Source: Lojkania enalia
Taxonomy: Eukaryota > Ascomycota > Dothideomycetes > Pleosporales
Direction of reading: 5' to 3'
NCBI GenBank assembly: GCA_010094045.1
Contig: ML986699.1
Span: 70,870-134,869, forward strand
DNA length: 64,000 bases
The notes under the pieces were generated by a model. That model was given only the letters and a program-made list of their open reading frames with translations. It was not told the DNA's origin and searched no databases. The position numbers and the translations under genes are program-made. Shown piece after piece: positions 46,215-58,254 of this stretch; positions within the stretch are counted from its first letter, which is position 1; every line of letters begins with the position of its first letter.

Positions 46215-46982
46215 CCGTATTGTATTGCATCTTGAAGAGAAGATCCGATGGAATCGCGCCCTAGAGTCGGCATATGCTGCTTTATAACCCTTTGCACGTT
46301 ATCTTTACTATCAAAACTTATTTACTTTTGATTTTTCTTTTAGGCACTGGTCTTGATTGCATTTCACGAACAATGTCTTCACGACTGCTTTACGCCACCC
46401 TCCTAAGTCAAAAACTGTCCTATTCATACACTCCCCTCTGGATCAGCGTAGTAAATGGCCGAATAGTACCAAGTATATCGAATCCCTATATCCGGAAACA
46501 CAACTTGACGCACACAATAGCACAGGGCTCAATCACAGCAGTATATTTCACTTATAGGGCTTACAACCGGCTATAGCACTTTCTCCTCACTCTTGAATAT
46601 CATACCAATACAATCCACTCTAGGATAGCACGGGGAGAGGACGCAGGAATAATGTTGAGCCGGATCAAGATTCTTAACGACTAAGAATTCTTTTAGCACA
46701 CTGAGAGCATATTAGATTAGGAAGATGCAATGGGATAGTCTCTATTTGTTCTAACTATCTAACTACGAAATACGCAGTTTTCACTAGGCTCTTAATGCAT
46801 GCTGACGCTATGCTCTACGCCAAGCAGGCTTATTGATCTGTAAATGATGGTATAGAATAACTAACGCCTGGTCTGACCATTTTAAACGCCGATCATGCCA
46901 TGATAACCGATATCCTAACGCCGTGGCGAAACTATAGATAGTCTCGTACATTTCCATAACCTAAGCAAGCCGTCTATGCCGC
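46215..46982. other. Intergenic, nothing recognised
   Basis: Lies between the convergent 3' ends of the hypothetical gene and RTF1. AT-rich. A plus-strand frame (46274-46576) of 100 residues has no recognisable features. Confidence 0.5.
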
Positions 46983-48748
46983 CTAAATCTCGATATCAAT
47001 GCCAAGGTCAATAGAAGCAATGATTTCATCCTCCATCTTTGGTTTCCTAAAAGTTGGAAGGCCCTTCCTCTCTTTCTTCTCCCCAATTTTGGGAGTACCG
47101 GCACGGCTGATAGCTGGAGTAGCTGAGCGACTCCTATCACTGCCTTCGAACAAGGCATCAATGCTGGGCACCTTCAATGAGTTCTGCTTCTTCTTCTTCT
47201 TCTCCTCCTCCTCGGCCTTCTTCTTAGCATCATCTTCCTGCTTCTTCTTGAGAAATTCTTTCTCGCGTTGTTTCCGCTCGCGCATCTCCTGACGGCGTTC
47301 CTCAATAAGTGCCTTTCGGACACGCTCAGAATCTTGTTTGCGATTTAGCTTGTTTAGTTCGAGGATGCGCTTGGCAATATCGTCTGAGCTAGACTTGGCT
47401 GTGGAAATGGATGCAGGGACGTTGGCGCGGAGCAGATGGGCGTAAGCGTTCTGCTTCTTAAGCTTCTCACTAATTTCTGCGTCTGTCCACGAGTGATTCT
47501 CGACACGCTTAATGTCCTCGTATTTTTTTTTGAGGAAGGACTGCGTGGGAATTTTGGAATTCGTCTCAGAAAGGGACTGCTTGTAGGTTTCGAGATCACT
47601 CTGTACAATGTTAAATAGAGTCGAATAGAAGAACGCGGCAAACAAACCTCAGTAAAGCTTTGGTTTGAAAGGTAAGAGAATGTGTACTCCTTCTTCACAG
47701 AACCATGCTGAGCGATAACGTACTGGTCGGTGGCAATACGCTGACCGTTCTTGCCTTCGAAGACGTATGGTTTGCCGGTGGTGAATCCTGTGCAAGTATT
47801 AGCTAGATCCCAAAGACCGAAGGTACGTCTACTAACCCTTGATCTGCGCCATCTTATAGAGTGTGCGTCGCTGTGCATCTTGGCCAGTGCCAATACGAGC
47901 AAAGGTGCCAGTCATGGCATCCTCGAAGCCTGGATAGAAGCAGACCTTGCCAAAGAAGCCTCTGCCAACGCGGACAGAGTCAAAGTGAATCAGCGTGGCA
48001 GGCTCCTCTTCCTTGGGCACCTTGTGAACGTGATCGTCCCACTCCACCTCGCTCTCGCCTTCTGCATCGACATCAGATCCATCGCCTCTATCGCCAGAAC
48101 TTGAACGCCTGCGGCCGTTGCGTCGATCGTCGACTCGCTGTCGCTGTTGACCACGCTGCTCTCGGTCCCGCTTGTAGGCTTCTAACTTATCGGTTGTCTT
48201 GCCCTTGACTTTTTGGCGAAGATTAACGCGCTGACTGTGTTCGGGTTCCGGCGAAGTTGCTTTGCGCTTCCTGTCGCTCGTTCCCACGTCCGCAACCTGC
48301 CTTGCCTTCCTTATGAGTTCTGCAGAGAATTTTGCTCGGTTGATTTCTTCGACACGCTCGGCCAGAATCCTTTCGCGTTCGACTTGCGGTAGGCCGTTGA
48401 TGTAGGAGCGATCCTTCGCGTCGAGGTACTTACCCTCGAGGGGATACGGTACGTCGCGGTCCCTGTCTACAACATCTGCATCGTCCCGCTCGGAGTCAGA
48501 CTCATCCATGGCACCTGAGCCCAGTGAGTTGGGCGAGGATGCTCCAACAGAGGATCTGGACATTGTTAATGAGAGATCGACCGGGACTGCGAGCTGAAAC
48601 AGGACAGGAAGAGTGTGACGATAGGACGGGGAAGAACAGTCGACGGTGATGGAGGATGGGGATCAACGTACGCCTCTCCCTCTTCTACATCAGCCTCGTC
48701 GTCTCCGCCAGCGAGGGCAAAGAGCTCGTCATCGAGATCGTCGGCCAT
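46983..48748 (-). CDS. RTF1: Paf1-complex subunit RTF1 (Plus3-domain protein)
   Basis: Nuclear transcription-elongation factor that links the Paf1 complex to Spt5 and promotes H2B ubiquitylation. Four exons (48748-48672, 48555-47837, 47787-47648, 47600-46983) give 517 residues. The first splice joins VEEGEA to SSVGASSPNSLGSGAMDES, so the ATG at 48563 is internal. The acidic N-terminus is followed by the histone-modification region (YLDAKDRSYINGLPQVERERIL), the Plus3 domain (HFDSVRVGRGFFGKVCFYPGFEDA, YKMAQIKG|FTTGKPYVFEGKN, YTFSYLSNQSFTE|SDLETYK) and a basic coiled-coil tail. All parts match the family order. It shares a divergent 353-nt promoter with COQ7. Confidence 0.94.
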
Positions 48749-49101
48749 GGTGCGCTAGTCGTTTGTAGAAACACAAAAAGAATAAGAGGGCTATGCGAGG
48801 CTGGACCGATGGTACAGCGAGTCCGTAGCAGGCGGCAAAACGGGTGTATGAGTGAGGTTGGAGTGTTCAGGGCGACGGTGACGAGGGGATGGGCGCCGCG
48901 ATCCTTAAAAGTGGACGAGGCGCGCTAGCATCCGCACAGCCGCAAGGAGGCCCGAGCGCCTGCACGGGTCAGTGCTTTCACCGCAGGTACATGGTGAGCG
49001 CATCGAACCATGCATCCGTTCACCTTCACTCCGCCACTCTTTTGCCTCCCATATTCACCATTTTTATAACTCACACTCTTTGAAACAGCGATAGACCAAA
49101 A
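48749..49101. promoter_or_regulatory. Divergent promoter of RTF1 and COQ7
   Basis: 353-nt spacer between two start codons on opposite strands. No specific element claimed. Confidence 0.5.
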
Positions 49102-49872
49102 ATGGCCCCAATGCTCTGCTGCACAAGAACATTGGCCCTCGCCTCCCTCCGCAGCGCACACATTCCCGTACTTGATTTTCTGGCCCCAAGTATTATTCTA
49201 TATTCACAGAAGTCGCGATTTCACAGCACACCTTCACCAATTGAACCTCCCGCAAACCCACATGCCGAAGCTATACAAGACGAAAAGCCCCCGATCCACC
49301 ACCTCAACAAAACTCAAAGTGACTTCCTCGACTCGGCTCTCCGCGTCAACCAAGCCGGCGAGCTCGCCGCTGTCCTCATTTACACGGCACAAACACCGCC
49401 ACTCATCCGCTCACACCCGCATCTGCGCCCGTTGATGAAGCACATGTATGACCAAGAAGCGGGCCATTTCAAGACGTTCAATGAGCTGATTGCAAAGCAC
49501 CGTGTGCGGCCGACAGCCATGTATCCAATCTGGCACGCAGCGGCAACAGTACTAGGTTGGGGCACCGCAGTGATGGGACGAGAAGCGGCTATGGCGTGCA
49601 CCGAGGCAGTGGAGACAGAGATAGGCGGACATTACAATGAGCAGATCAGAGTGTTGCTAGACTGGGCAGAGCGGTGCGAAAACAGGGGTGAAGATCTTGG
49701 GGAGCATATCAAGACGCTGATTAAGGAACTGAGGCGGATTCGGGATGAGGAGCTGGAGCATCTGGACTATGCGGTTGAGCACGACGCGAAAGAGGCGCGG
49801 CCCTACGAGCTATTGACAAACGTAATCAGGGGCGGGTGTCGGACTGCTATTTGGATTAGTGAGAGAGTGTAA
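49102..49872 (+). CDS. COQ7: COQ7, demethoxyubiquinone hydroxylase
   Basis: Di-iron mitochondrial enzyme of ubiquinone synthesis, hydroxylating demethoxyubiquinone at the inner membrane. Single exon, 256 residues. The N-terminal 60 residues are basic and hydroxylated (mitochondrial presequence). Then come the di-iron ligands in two repeats: E in NQAGELAAVLIY, DQEAGHFKTF (ExxH), EAVETEIGGHY and RDEELEHLDYA (ExxH). The end ELLTNVIRGGCRTAIWISERV is the conserved C-terminal helix. All ligands are present, so it should be active. Confidence 0.95.
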   Translation: MAPMLCCTRTLALASLRSAHIPVLDFLAPSIILYSQKSRFHSTPSPIEPPANPHAEAIQDEKPPIHHLNKTQSDFLDSALRVNQAGELAAVLIYTAQTPPLIRSHPHLRPLMKHMYDQEAGHFKTFNELIAKHRVRPTAMYPIWHAAATVLGWGTAVMGREAAMACTEAVETEIGGHYNEQIRVLLDWAERCENRGEDLGEHIKTLIKELRRIRDEELEHLDYAVEHDAKEARPYELLTNVIRGGCRTAIWISERV

Positions 49873-50067
49873 TGTGTACGATGTTTGTCTTATCAACCAT
49901 TATGATTGGGCTATGCCTTGAAATGCATGAATATAGTATGTCTGTCATGCAAGTATCTGGTGTACGCTTGAATCCTGAATGCCTGCTCAACGCCTGAAAT
50001 TTTGGACCCGCAACACAGAGATATAAACACCAGCACCTTTAATCCAGTAAGTCTGTGTATGGAGACA

Positions 50068-53000
50068 TTACTCGAATCCTCCGTCTAAACCTTTAAGCAC
50101 ACTCCATTTACTCCTTGCCTTTCCAACCATCTTCTTTAAACTTTCTTTTCGCCTCTTATCCGACTTTTCTAACGCCGCTTTCCTCTCTGCCTCTCTCGCT
50201 TGGGCGTGAATATTACTCCTACCCGTGCCACCTCTGCGAATCACCGCCTCGGCCGGCGTACTTGCCCCCGATGTCGTAGTTGAAGATGCTGCACTTAAAT
50301 TGGATGTTGCTCTACGGACCAGACTCGGTACCTTGAAACCTGGCTGATGTGCCGACGAGGAGGTAGCGTGGAAAGCTAGATGAGTTGACGTAGCGGAGGT
50401 TGTGACGGTTGTACGGGACAGTGCCAGTCGATCAATGATAGGCTTTCGGTCAGGTTTAGATGGTATATCTGTGATCTCTAGATCGCTCTCTGAGTCCGAG
50501 TACTGCGAGTCTGGAATGACCATGTTCTGCGGGTCTTCAACAAGCTCAGTGATGGAATGCTGGACGTCGGCGAAAGTCATCGGCTTTCGGACAAAGTTAT
50601 CGTTTGGAGCTGTGCGACGAAGGTGTGGCGGTGGCCGGTTCTCTTTATCTTGGGAGTCCGGATATTTACGCTTGAGAGGGTTGGTGATGGGTCCGGTGGT
50701 TTGAGAGTCAGGAATGGAGATATCTTCGTTGCTTTGTATCGCATCATTCGATTGAGACTGGGACTGAGAAGTTTCCACGTCCATGTCTAAATCGGGGGCA
50801 TTAAGAAATCCATAGTCTGGATCATCATCATGGTCCGCCAAGGTCTTGAAGAAGGCAGATTGTTTAGGGTTTTCGGCTACATTGGTGATTAGCCCCGAAG
50901 AGACACGAAGATGTTGAACATACCAATTTTTCCGATCCTTTCGTCTGCGATAAGGGCTTTCGTCATCTTCCTGAACTCCATCTGCTTCTTTCTTCGCCGC
51001 TGTTCGGCTTCATCTTCAGAATCTGACATATCGAAAGTGTCACCGCCCCTCCTCTTCCGGAGTCCGCCATTCATGATATCTTTATAGAGTTGATTTATAT
51101 TCTTCTCATCGTCGGCTTTGGCTTTGTCTCTATAAATCGTTTAGCGGAGGTAAAATGAGAACAAGCATAGAACTTACGCATAGTATGCAGCGAGCTTTCG
51201 CTCATCCACTTTGATATCGTCGGAATCAATCATCTTCTGTAGTTCTTCATCCTCCTCACCACTGTCATCATCACTGGCACCTCCAATACCAGCATATTCG
51301 TCTTCTGATTCCTCGGCCTGTTCCTCTACGGCGTCTCTAGCCCAGCTAGTCTTCTTATTGAAGTTGTCGATTACTGCGCGTCTTTTTGCCGCTTTCTTCA
51401 TAACCGCGAAAGCATTGCCTGCTCTCTCAAGATCATCATTCTCTTCAGAATCATGTCTGACTACCATCTCTTCATCCGCATCCGACAACTCGGCAATCAA
51501 GTCTTTACGGCGATGAAGTCTCCCTTTCCTTTTCATGACGGGTGATTCTACAGCAGGTATCAGAACTGTGTCAATGGTCGATGAGGGAAGAGCGATGCCG
51601 GCAGGAGAACGAGATAGTTCTAGGCCGACGTCTTGAGTTGGTTCCGGTATTTCAGAGAGTTGTGTCTGCGAGAAGGCTGGTGAAGTTTCGATGAGCTGGC
51701 TGATGCCAAAGTGAACTTCGGATGCTGGGCCAGCCTGAGAGTCGTGTTGTTGTTGGTGTGAGGGACGTGCTTGGCTGTTGGGGACGAGCAAGTCATCAGC
51801 TGTGCCAAGTATATTTCCAGGTTGTGTTGCGGGGAGGATCCGTAGGAAGTCTAACGAGTCCTGTTCTGGTTCGTGATCAAGGTGATGTGCAAATTGAGAG
51901 TTAGGTTCTATGTTCGCCATTGTGCTTGCAAACATCTGGGTGAGTCCCAAAGTTGTGCCGGCGCTGTTGAAGCCAAATACTGCCATTTCTTCATCTTGAA
52001 CCGTTGCTTGTGTCAACTCTTGTGGAGCAGCGAGCTTCTTCGGGGATTCAGCTTCGCTCTCGTCCTCATCATCCACGACCACGTTCCTCGCTCGTTTCCC
52101 GACCCGTAGTCGAGAGGGGGCATTGGCAACGTCATCTTCCCTTTCTTCTTCGTCGTTGGCCTGCTCCTCTCGTGTCGTATCCTCAACGTCGTCTTCCTCA
52201 TTTGCTTCCTCATCAAGTAAACTATTCGACGCCTTTACAATCCCTTCCTCGTCTAGACCTTCCTCGTCATCAGACTCATCGTTAACGTCTTCTTCAGAGC
52301 CGGAGAGCTCTATTTCAGTTTCCGCCTGCACCTCAACTTCGTCAGCATCTTCGGCGCCGCTTCCGATGTAATCTTCGTCTTCCGACTCGTCACTCGATAG
52401 CAAACCATCACTGGCCTCGCCTTTTTTTTTTGCTTCGCCTCTCTCGAGTTTTTGAAGTTTCAGGTCTTCCTGGCGCGCCTTCTCGAGCTGTGCCACCATG
52501 TCCTCAATTTCCACTTGGTGCTTCTCCCTCTCTTCTTCGGTCTCGATGTGAATGCCCCGCCGCTTTAGTTCCTCGATCCTCTCTTCACGCGCCCTCTGTG
52601 CTTGTTGGCGGGCTTTTTGGGCAAGAGAGAACTGAAGGTCAGCTACATTCATCGAGACTTTCCCTCTGGGCGCGGCTTTCCCCGGAGATGTTAGATGAGC
52701 CAGATGACGAAGATGGAGGAGGGAGGGCGCTTCTTGCTGTTTCTTCTGCGGCAACCGGTCGAAAACAGCAAACCTGCTATTAGATGTTGTCTTCGTGTCA
52801 TCATCGGAATCTGACAGCTCTACCAACCCGTCCGATGCAGGCTTCACTAAAGAAGCCTGGGTAGTGACGGGCCGAGCTAGTGCTACTAAAGGATTGATAG
52901 GCACATGTTGAGATTCTGGTGCCCGTCCTTTTCCTTTCATAGATGCTGCACGGTATTCTGAGGCTGGTTGAGGTAAATGGGAGACTAAAGCTCCGGAATT

Positions 53001-54086
53001 CTCCTTCGCAAGATCTGTGGGCGCAGGGGTATCCATATCCATGGAAATATCATTTCCGGCCATATCTGCTTGGCTTGCTGGACTCGTGGGCGGTGTGTCA
53101 TAGGGATGACCGCCTTCAGCATCAGATGACACAAGTGCCGAGCCAGAATCGGCAGTTGCAAGTCCTACAGCTTGGACTAGTTCAGAATCAACTCGATTGA
53201 AGCCGAATGTAGAGAGCAGGTCTTTCGTTCCATATCTCCTCTTGGTCTTAGCTTGGTGTGTCAACTGCATGTTTCGGCTGATCCTCTGTTGCTCGCGGCT
53301 CATTTCTGCCAAAGCTTTCTTGCCCGCTTTACGCGTTGGTCTTGTCGATTGGGTAAGACGTCTCCCTGTCTCTCCATCAGGATCACTGTCAGACTCAGGG
53401 TCCATAGATCGCAGCTGTTGCGGCTTAGGCTTTCGTCGCCCCTGCTGCGCCATCTGCTTTGCTTTCCTCTCAGCGCGTATCCGCTTAACCCGTTCCTCCA
53501 AATCTTTGTTCGTGATATGCTCAATAGACGCGTCTGAATCATCCTCCATTGCTAAAGTAGTATTAGACGCTTTGGGAGCAACTGGTGAAGTAGTTGGCGA
53601 GACGAACAAACCCGGTGACGATCGTCGAGACTGTGGGCTTGAGAGTGGTGACGATCGCAGAAAAGAGCTCTCTTTCTTCCCGAGTGTTGCTTTGCGGATA
53701 TTATGTGCCCATACGGGCATATTCATCTCATCGTCACTACTTCCTACGTCGGGCAGTTTTGGTATTTCTTTAGCTTCACTACTTGGCTCGTTCTGGGCCT
53801 TGCTGGTCATGAGCCGTTTCTTGATGCGCTCATACACATCTTCATCATCTTGATTTTCGTCCTCCCCGCTCTCGGATGAGTCTTTAATTGCATTGGGTTG
53901 AAGACGCGCTATTAGCTTGCCTCGCGGTATTTGCACTGGTAATTCTTCGCTGTCGGATTCGGTGTCGCTTCTAGCAAGATTTGACAAAGCATTGCTCGCC
54001 GGTAGTATCTGTGTAGATGCCAATGGCTGGGATAAATCGTCTACATCTTCCTCGAACTGTGTTTTGATATCCATGGCAGCTGCCAT
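50068..54086 (-). CDS. MRC1: MRC1/Claspin-type DNA replication checkpoint mediator
   Basis: Travels with the replication fork and relays ATR/Mec1 signals to the effector kinase. Three exons (54086-51178, 51129-50924, 50876-50068; introns of 48 and 47 nt) give 1307 residues. The Mrc1-like domain is rebuilt across the splices: TSWARDAVEEQAEESEDEYAG, DDIKVDERKLAAYYA|DKAKADDEKN, INQLYKDIMNGGLRKRRGG, MTKALIADERIGKI|AENPKQSAFFKTL. Many SQ/TQ sites (targets of ATR-type kinases) cluster in two parts, in the first 120 residues and about residues 690-880. A long acidic region (about 570-680) and basic helices complete the family layout. Acidic, low-complexity coding explains the many long antisense open frames across this gene, which I treat as shadows. 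Confidence 0.93.
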
Positions 54087-56352
54087 GTTGAACGCTGAAG
54101 GCCGTTGGCTCGGTACTGGAGGATTTAAATAATTTGCAAAATGCGAATTTTTTTGGCTTTTCCTTCGAGAAAGATCAGATTGTTAGGATACAACAAGAGT
54201 TGCAAGTAAGAATAAAAACATGAGACGCGGAATTGACGGAATAGTGGAGGCGGGAACAGACGTGACGGAGCTGTACATTCGCGTCGCGTTTTCGCGCCCG
54301 CGTCAAATGTCGGCAGAAGAAAGTGCCGACATGGCCAAAGCTCCCTCTCACCCGCCACAGATCACATGTTCGTGCGCCATCGTCTGTGGCTGCTCTGCCT
54401 TAACGGCGGCTATTTTTCTGTTGCATACTTGCCCTCATTTGCTCTCGCGCCACTCCACCCCCATCACCCCCATCACCCCCATCTGCATGCTGCTGCAAGC
54501 TGCAAGAATCCCGCCGGCTCTTCTCTTGTGCAATCTAACCTGCTACCCGACCCTGCACCTCAACTCCCGTGTCAGCTCTCGTTCATGCACTGGTGTCTCC
54601 GTGTAACCCGGCACAGCATGTCCTATTGCATGCTAAAATGAGGCCTCTCTTGCTCGACCATAAGCATCCATGTTTTACCCAAAGCGGACAAATTGTTATA
54701 CGTGCCCAGAATAGCAATCAGCTTGTTAGCATTCTAGGAGCGCCTAAGCAGCTGTGGCACACCCCCAGCCACGCCCCATACGCTATCAGAGGCATAGCAT
54801 CTTAGGCGCCTACTGAGTAGGTTGTTCCTTTCCACGTTAGGAAGATGGGGTTATTCTCATCCCACCAGCCGCCAAAACACATTCTGAAGCTGTCGCAACT
54901 ACTTCGGTGCAGATAACCTTTTTGTTGTTCGATTTCTCTCTGTTGGGTCCCAAAATAGCATCAAGTTTCCTTTTACGCTCTGTTGAAACGAAGTGGGTAC
55001 CCTCGTACCCCAGATTGAAGGGCGCCCGCCAAGGACTTCCCTCAGGGTCGAATGAGGAACTCGAAGACTCGGGAGATGGCAGATGATCAGCAGAGCGATC
55101 TCGACGCCATGCAGAAGTCCTTCCTTATTTCAAGCTTTATGATGACGACAATGGAGGGGAATACGCGAATCAACCTTAGGTTAGAGGGCCCAACACGCCA
55201 GCGCGGACACACGTGACAGCCTGCCTGCTTCATATAGGTCGTCAATTGGACCCCATCGGACCCCATTGACCAAGCAATTGCGCATCAACAACTCCCTTGC
55301 CGGCTCCAGACAAGCCATAGCGTAGCAGTCAAGGACCAATTTCGGATTCAATAGGAGCTCTGCGCACGCCACTTCGTGTTCCTATCTACAGCAGCTATCG
55401 GCTAGACTCTCTGGGTCGCGAGACCAGAGACCAATTTGATTGATCGCCCGGTCCAAAGACGCAGGTGGTGCGCAAACAACGAACTCACTGGGAACGCGTC
55501 CTGAGACATGTCTCATCCAATCAGCGACATCGAAATCTGTCGACAATACGAAGCGTCAGTTAAGGTGAGGCATGGTCGGCCTCACCATGGAGCAACGCGC
55601 AAGCGAAGGCTGCAGATGCTCTCTTGCGACATGTGGGCAGGCAGCGAGCAAGTCGATGCGGCTCTTTCTAGGGCTGTGTAGAAGAAGCTGAGATGGCACC
55701 ATGGCGTTGTTTCTTGTCGCCGCGCTGGGCGAGTAGAAACGGTACCTGGCTGGGCCTAGCGCTGTTTCAAAAGTTGACCCCTGAGAAAGCGCCCGTAGCA
55801 GCCAGGAGAAATCGGGAAGCCAGCGACGCCATCGCCAGCCAGCGCGACGATCCGCTCAGGAACTGCTGCGCGCTCGCCCGGCTTGCTTTCCGTGCTGGGG
55901 AGCCTGCACCCGCACGCATTTGAGGCCGTTTATGAGGTGCGGTCGTGCAGGAGAGACGGCCGGCTTATGGAAAAAGGCCCCAGGTGTCTAAATTTATACA
56001 GCCCTGCGCACGGGAAGAGGATGACAGCGTGCATGCCAAGGGTGCTCTCCGTGGTTTCATGCTCGACCCGATGAAACGACTTATCCTCAAAACAAGAGCA
56101 CCCGCTCCGCCCGTCGGGAGATTGGACGATCAGTGTCTTCCTGACGGCCTAAGATCCAAGCTCACAGCCATCCGTCCCTATCCAACAAAACCTTGAGACC
56201 TTCTCGAACCGTTCAAACTTCGTGTCCATAAACGTCTCCCTCCCAGTAACGCCTCGACTTCCAGCCAAACCTCCTACAATCCCCTTCTGGCGTGGCCCGT
56301 CCGCAGTCGAAGTCCGGCATGATACTGGTGTCTACAAGGCGCTCTGGATACC
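54087..56352. other. 2.3-kb intergenic region, likely long leader of the zinc-finger gene
   Basis: No protein recognised. The left end is the MRC1 promoter. A short CCCCCATCA tandem (about three copies, 54456-54484) and pyrimidine-rich stretches occur. Long 5' leaders are usual for fungal transcription-factor genes, so much of 55-56.3 kb may be transcribed as the leader of the C2H2 gene. Several small open frames there are unremarkable. Confidence 0.5.
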
Positions 56353-58254
56353 ATGGAGTCTGAGGAACCTCAACCGCTCCAGTACAGTACTCCCCAACAC
56401 AGCCAGAGCTTCAAGCGTCCTCGTCGCAGTCTCCAGAGCTCCACGCCGTTGAGCAGCGTGTCCGAGAGCGCGTCTCCCTCGCCTCGGCCTCTCTCTAGCC
56501 AGGCGCAGTTGACACCCGAAGTCATCGATCACATCAATGGACTCAAACACCTCGACGACAAACAAATCTTCCTATTGTTGGAAGCAGCTCGCAATGGAGG
56601 TTGGTATTGTTGCTCGCCCCCAGGTTGTTGCATACTCATATCCCGTAGATCGCATGCGCCTCCCGGATCGATCGTCGATATCTTCGCTCGGGAGCAGGTC
56701 GTCTTCCTACCTAAGCGTGCCTTCTAGCAGAGTCACGAGCATGCTTTCCGATCCTCGTTCTTCCATCGCATCGACAGATACGTCGTTTAGCAGTTTTACC
56801 GCCGCCTCCTCCCGACTCTCGACAGCATCCTCCCGCCTATCTACCATCTCCACGACCTCATCGCCGAAAAACTTCGCTTGCACATTCTGCGACAAGGCGC
56901 TCAAATCCAAGCCATACTGGAAATCGCACGAGGAGGAATTCCATGAGCAGAGACTAACATGGCGATGTCCGGATTGCGAGCAGATATTCCACGCCGGGAA
57001 GCGATTCAGAGAACATCATACTAAGCTACATGTATGCGATCCCGATATTGTTGAGCTAGGAAACAGCTAACAGAAAGACAGGGTTGCGAGAATTGTAAAC
57101 AGCCGAGGGAGAGTGGACAGCCGACAAGCAGGAAAGCGTCGCCATGCGTCAAGAAGTATGAGATCGTCATGCATGACAAGGACGCTTGGGGTTGCGGTTT
57201 TTGCGGTTGTTTGCTAACCACCTGGGAAGAGAGGTGTGAACACATTGCCCTGCATTTCGAGGAAAAGAGGTCGAAATGGAACTTCACCAATGTTATCCTC
57301 GGGCTATTAAAGCAAGCCGACGTTGCGCAAGCATGGAATCTTTTCATCTCTCAAAGGCATGGAGAACAACAAAACTGGCCGAAATTTACCTGGGAATCCA
57401 AGAAATGCAATCGCCTAAGGTACAAACTTGAGACGAAGTGGGACCCCCGAGGCTTTGACATTGAGAAGCTTGTCTCAGAAACGTATGACCTAGCTGAGAT
57501 TGAGCCGAACGAGATCACCGAACCGACGGAAGTTGTCGAGCCGGTGGACTGCAAACCCGAAACTTTTGAGTGCAAGCCAGAGACATTCGACTTCGTGAGC
57601 GAGCAAAACACTCAACTCCCTACAGACAACAGCCTGATGGATCTCGACCCTGCGGAAGCCACGCAGAGCATACCGCAACCGAGCTTACAGCAGCCGACCT
57701 TGGAGCCAGCTCAGTGGCCTGTCAGTACAGATATGTCGCAAAACAATATGAGCACCGATAACGACATGAATACCTTCGAGGGCTTCTCAACAAGCATGGC
57801 AGCTATGACCACAGATTTTTCGCAACCCGTTTCCCAGAGCTACCACCAACCAAGTTGGCCTAGTGCGGGATTCGTTTCAACGCCCGACCTTGTTAGCTTT
57901 CAGCAACCCAGCGCGTATATGAACTATACACCGAAAGAGGTCGTTCCGGTTCCCACCTCGCAGTATGCCAACTTCACGCAATTTCCGAGGCAGAGTGTCC
58001 CACCAAACTTCCTACATCACTCTAATAGCACGAACAGCTCGCGCCGGTGGACGCCCAAGCTGATCAACATATCAAGCCCAAGCCATCGCGCTTCGCACTC
58101 ACATTCGCACCAGGATCAGCCCCCGCCACCTCCACCGAAGGATGATCATCGATTTTCTAGGATGTCCATGCGAAGACGGCCGAGCAATATTTCTCAGCAC
58201 ACTGTTGTCCCTCATCGAGACATTGGGTGGAACGATGAGGTTAACTGGGGATGA
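56353..58254 (+). CDS. C2H2 zinc-finger protein, likely transcription factor
   Basis: Three exons (56353-56599, 56649-57031, 57082-58254; introns of 49 and 50 nt) give 600 residues. The N-terminal 180 residues are Ser/Pro-rich. A first finger, FACTFCDKALKSKPYWKSHEEEFH (residues about 183-206), and a second, WRCPDCEQIFHAGKRFREHH, are followed by a CxxC pair made by the second splice (HTKLHGCENCKQP) and a third finger (WGCGFCGCLLTTWEERCEHIALHF). This CH2 array followed by a helical block (KWNFTNVILGLLKQADVAQAW) is seen in uncharacterised fungal regulators. The C-terminal 300 residues are Gln/Pro/Ser-rich, a likely activation region. Nuclear. Targets unknown. Confidence 0.82.

Noticed and set aside
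48378..48563. RTF1 starting at the ATG at 48563
   Set aside because: Splicing from 48672 to 48555 joins VEEGEA to SSVGASS in frame and gives the conserved acidic N-terminus, so that ATG lies in the intron.
53197..53853. 218-residue plus-strand open frame
   Set aside because: Antisense shadow of MRC1, whose Glu/Asp/Ser codons read as long open frames in reverse.
54456..54484. CCCCCATCA tandem as a functional minisatellite
   Set aside because: Only about three copies; common in pyrimidine-rich fungal promoters.
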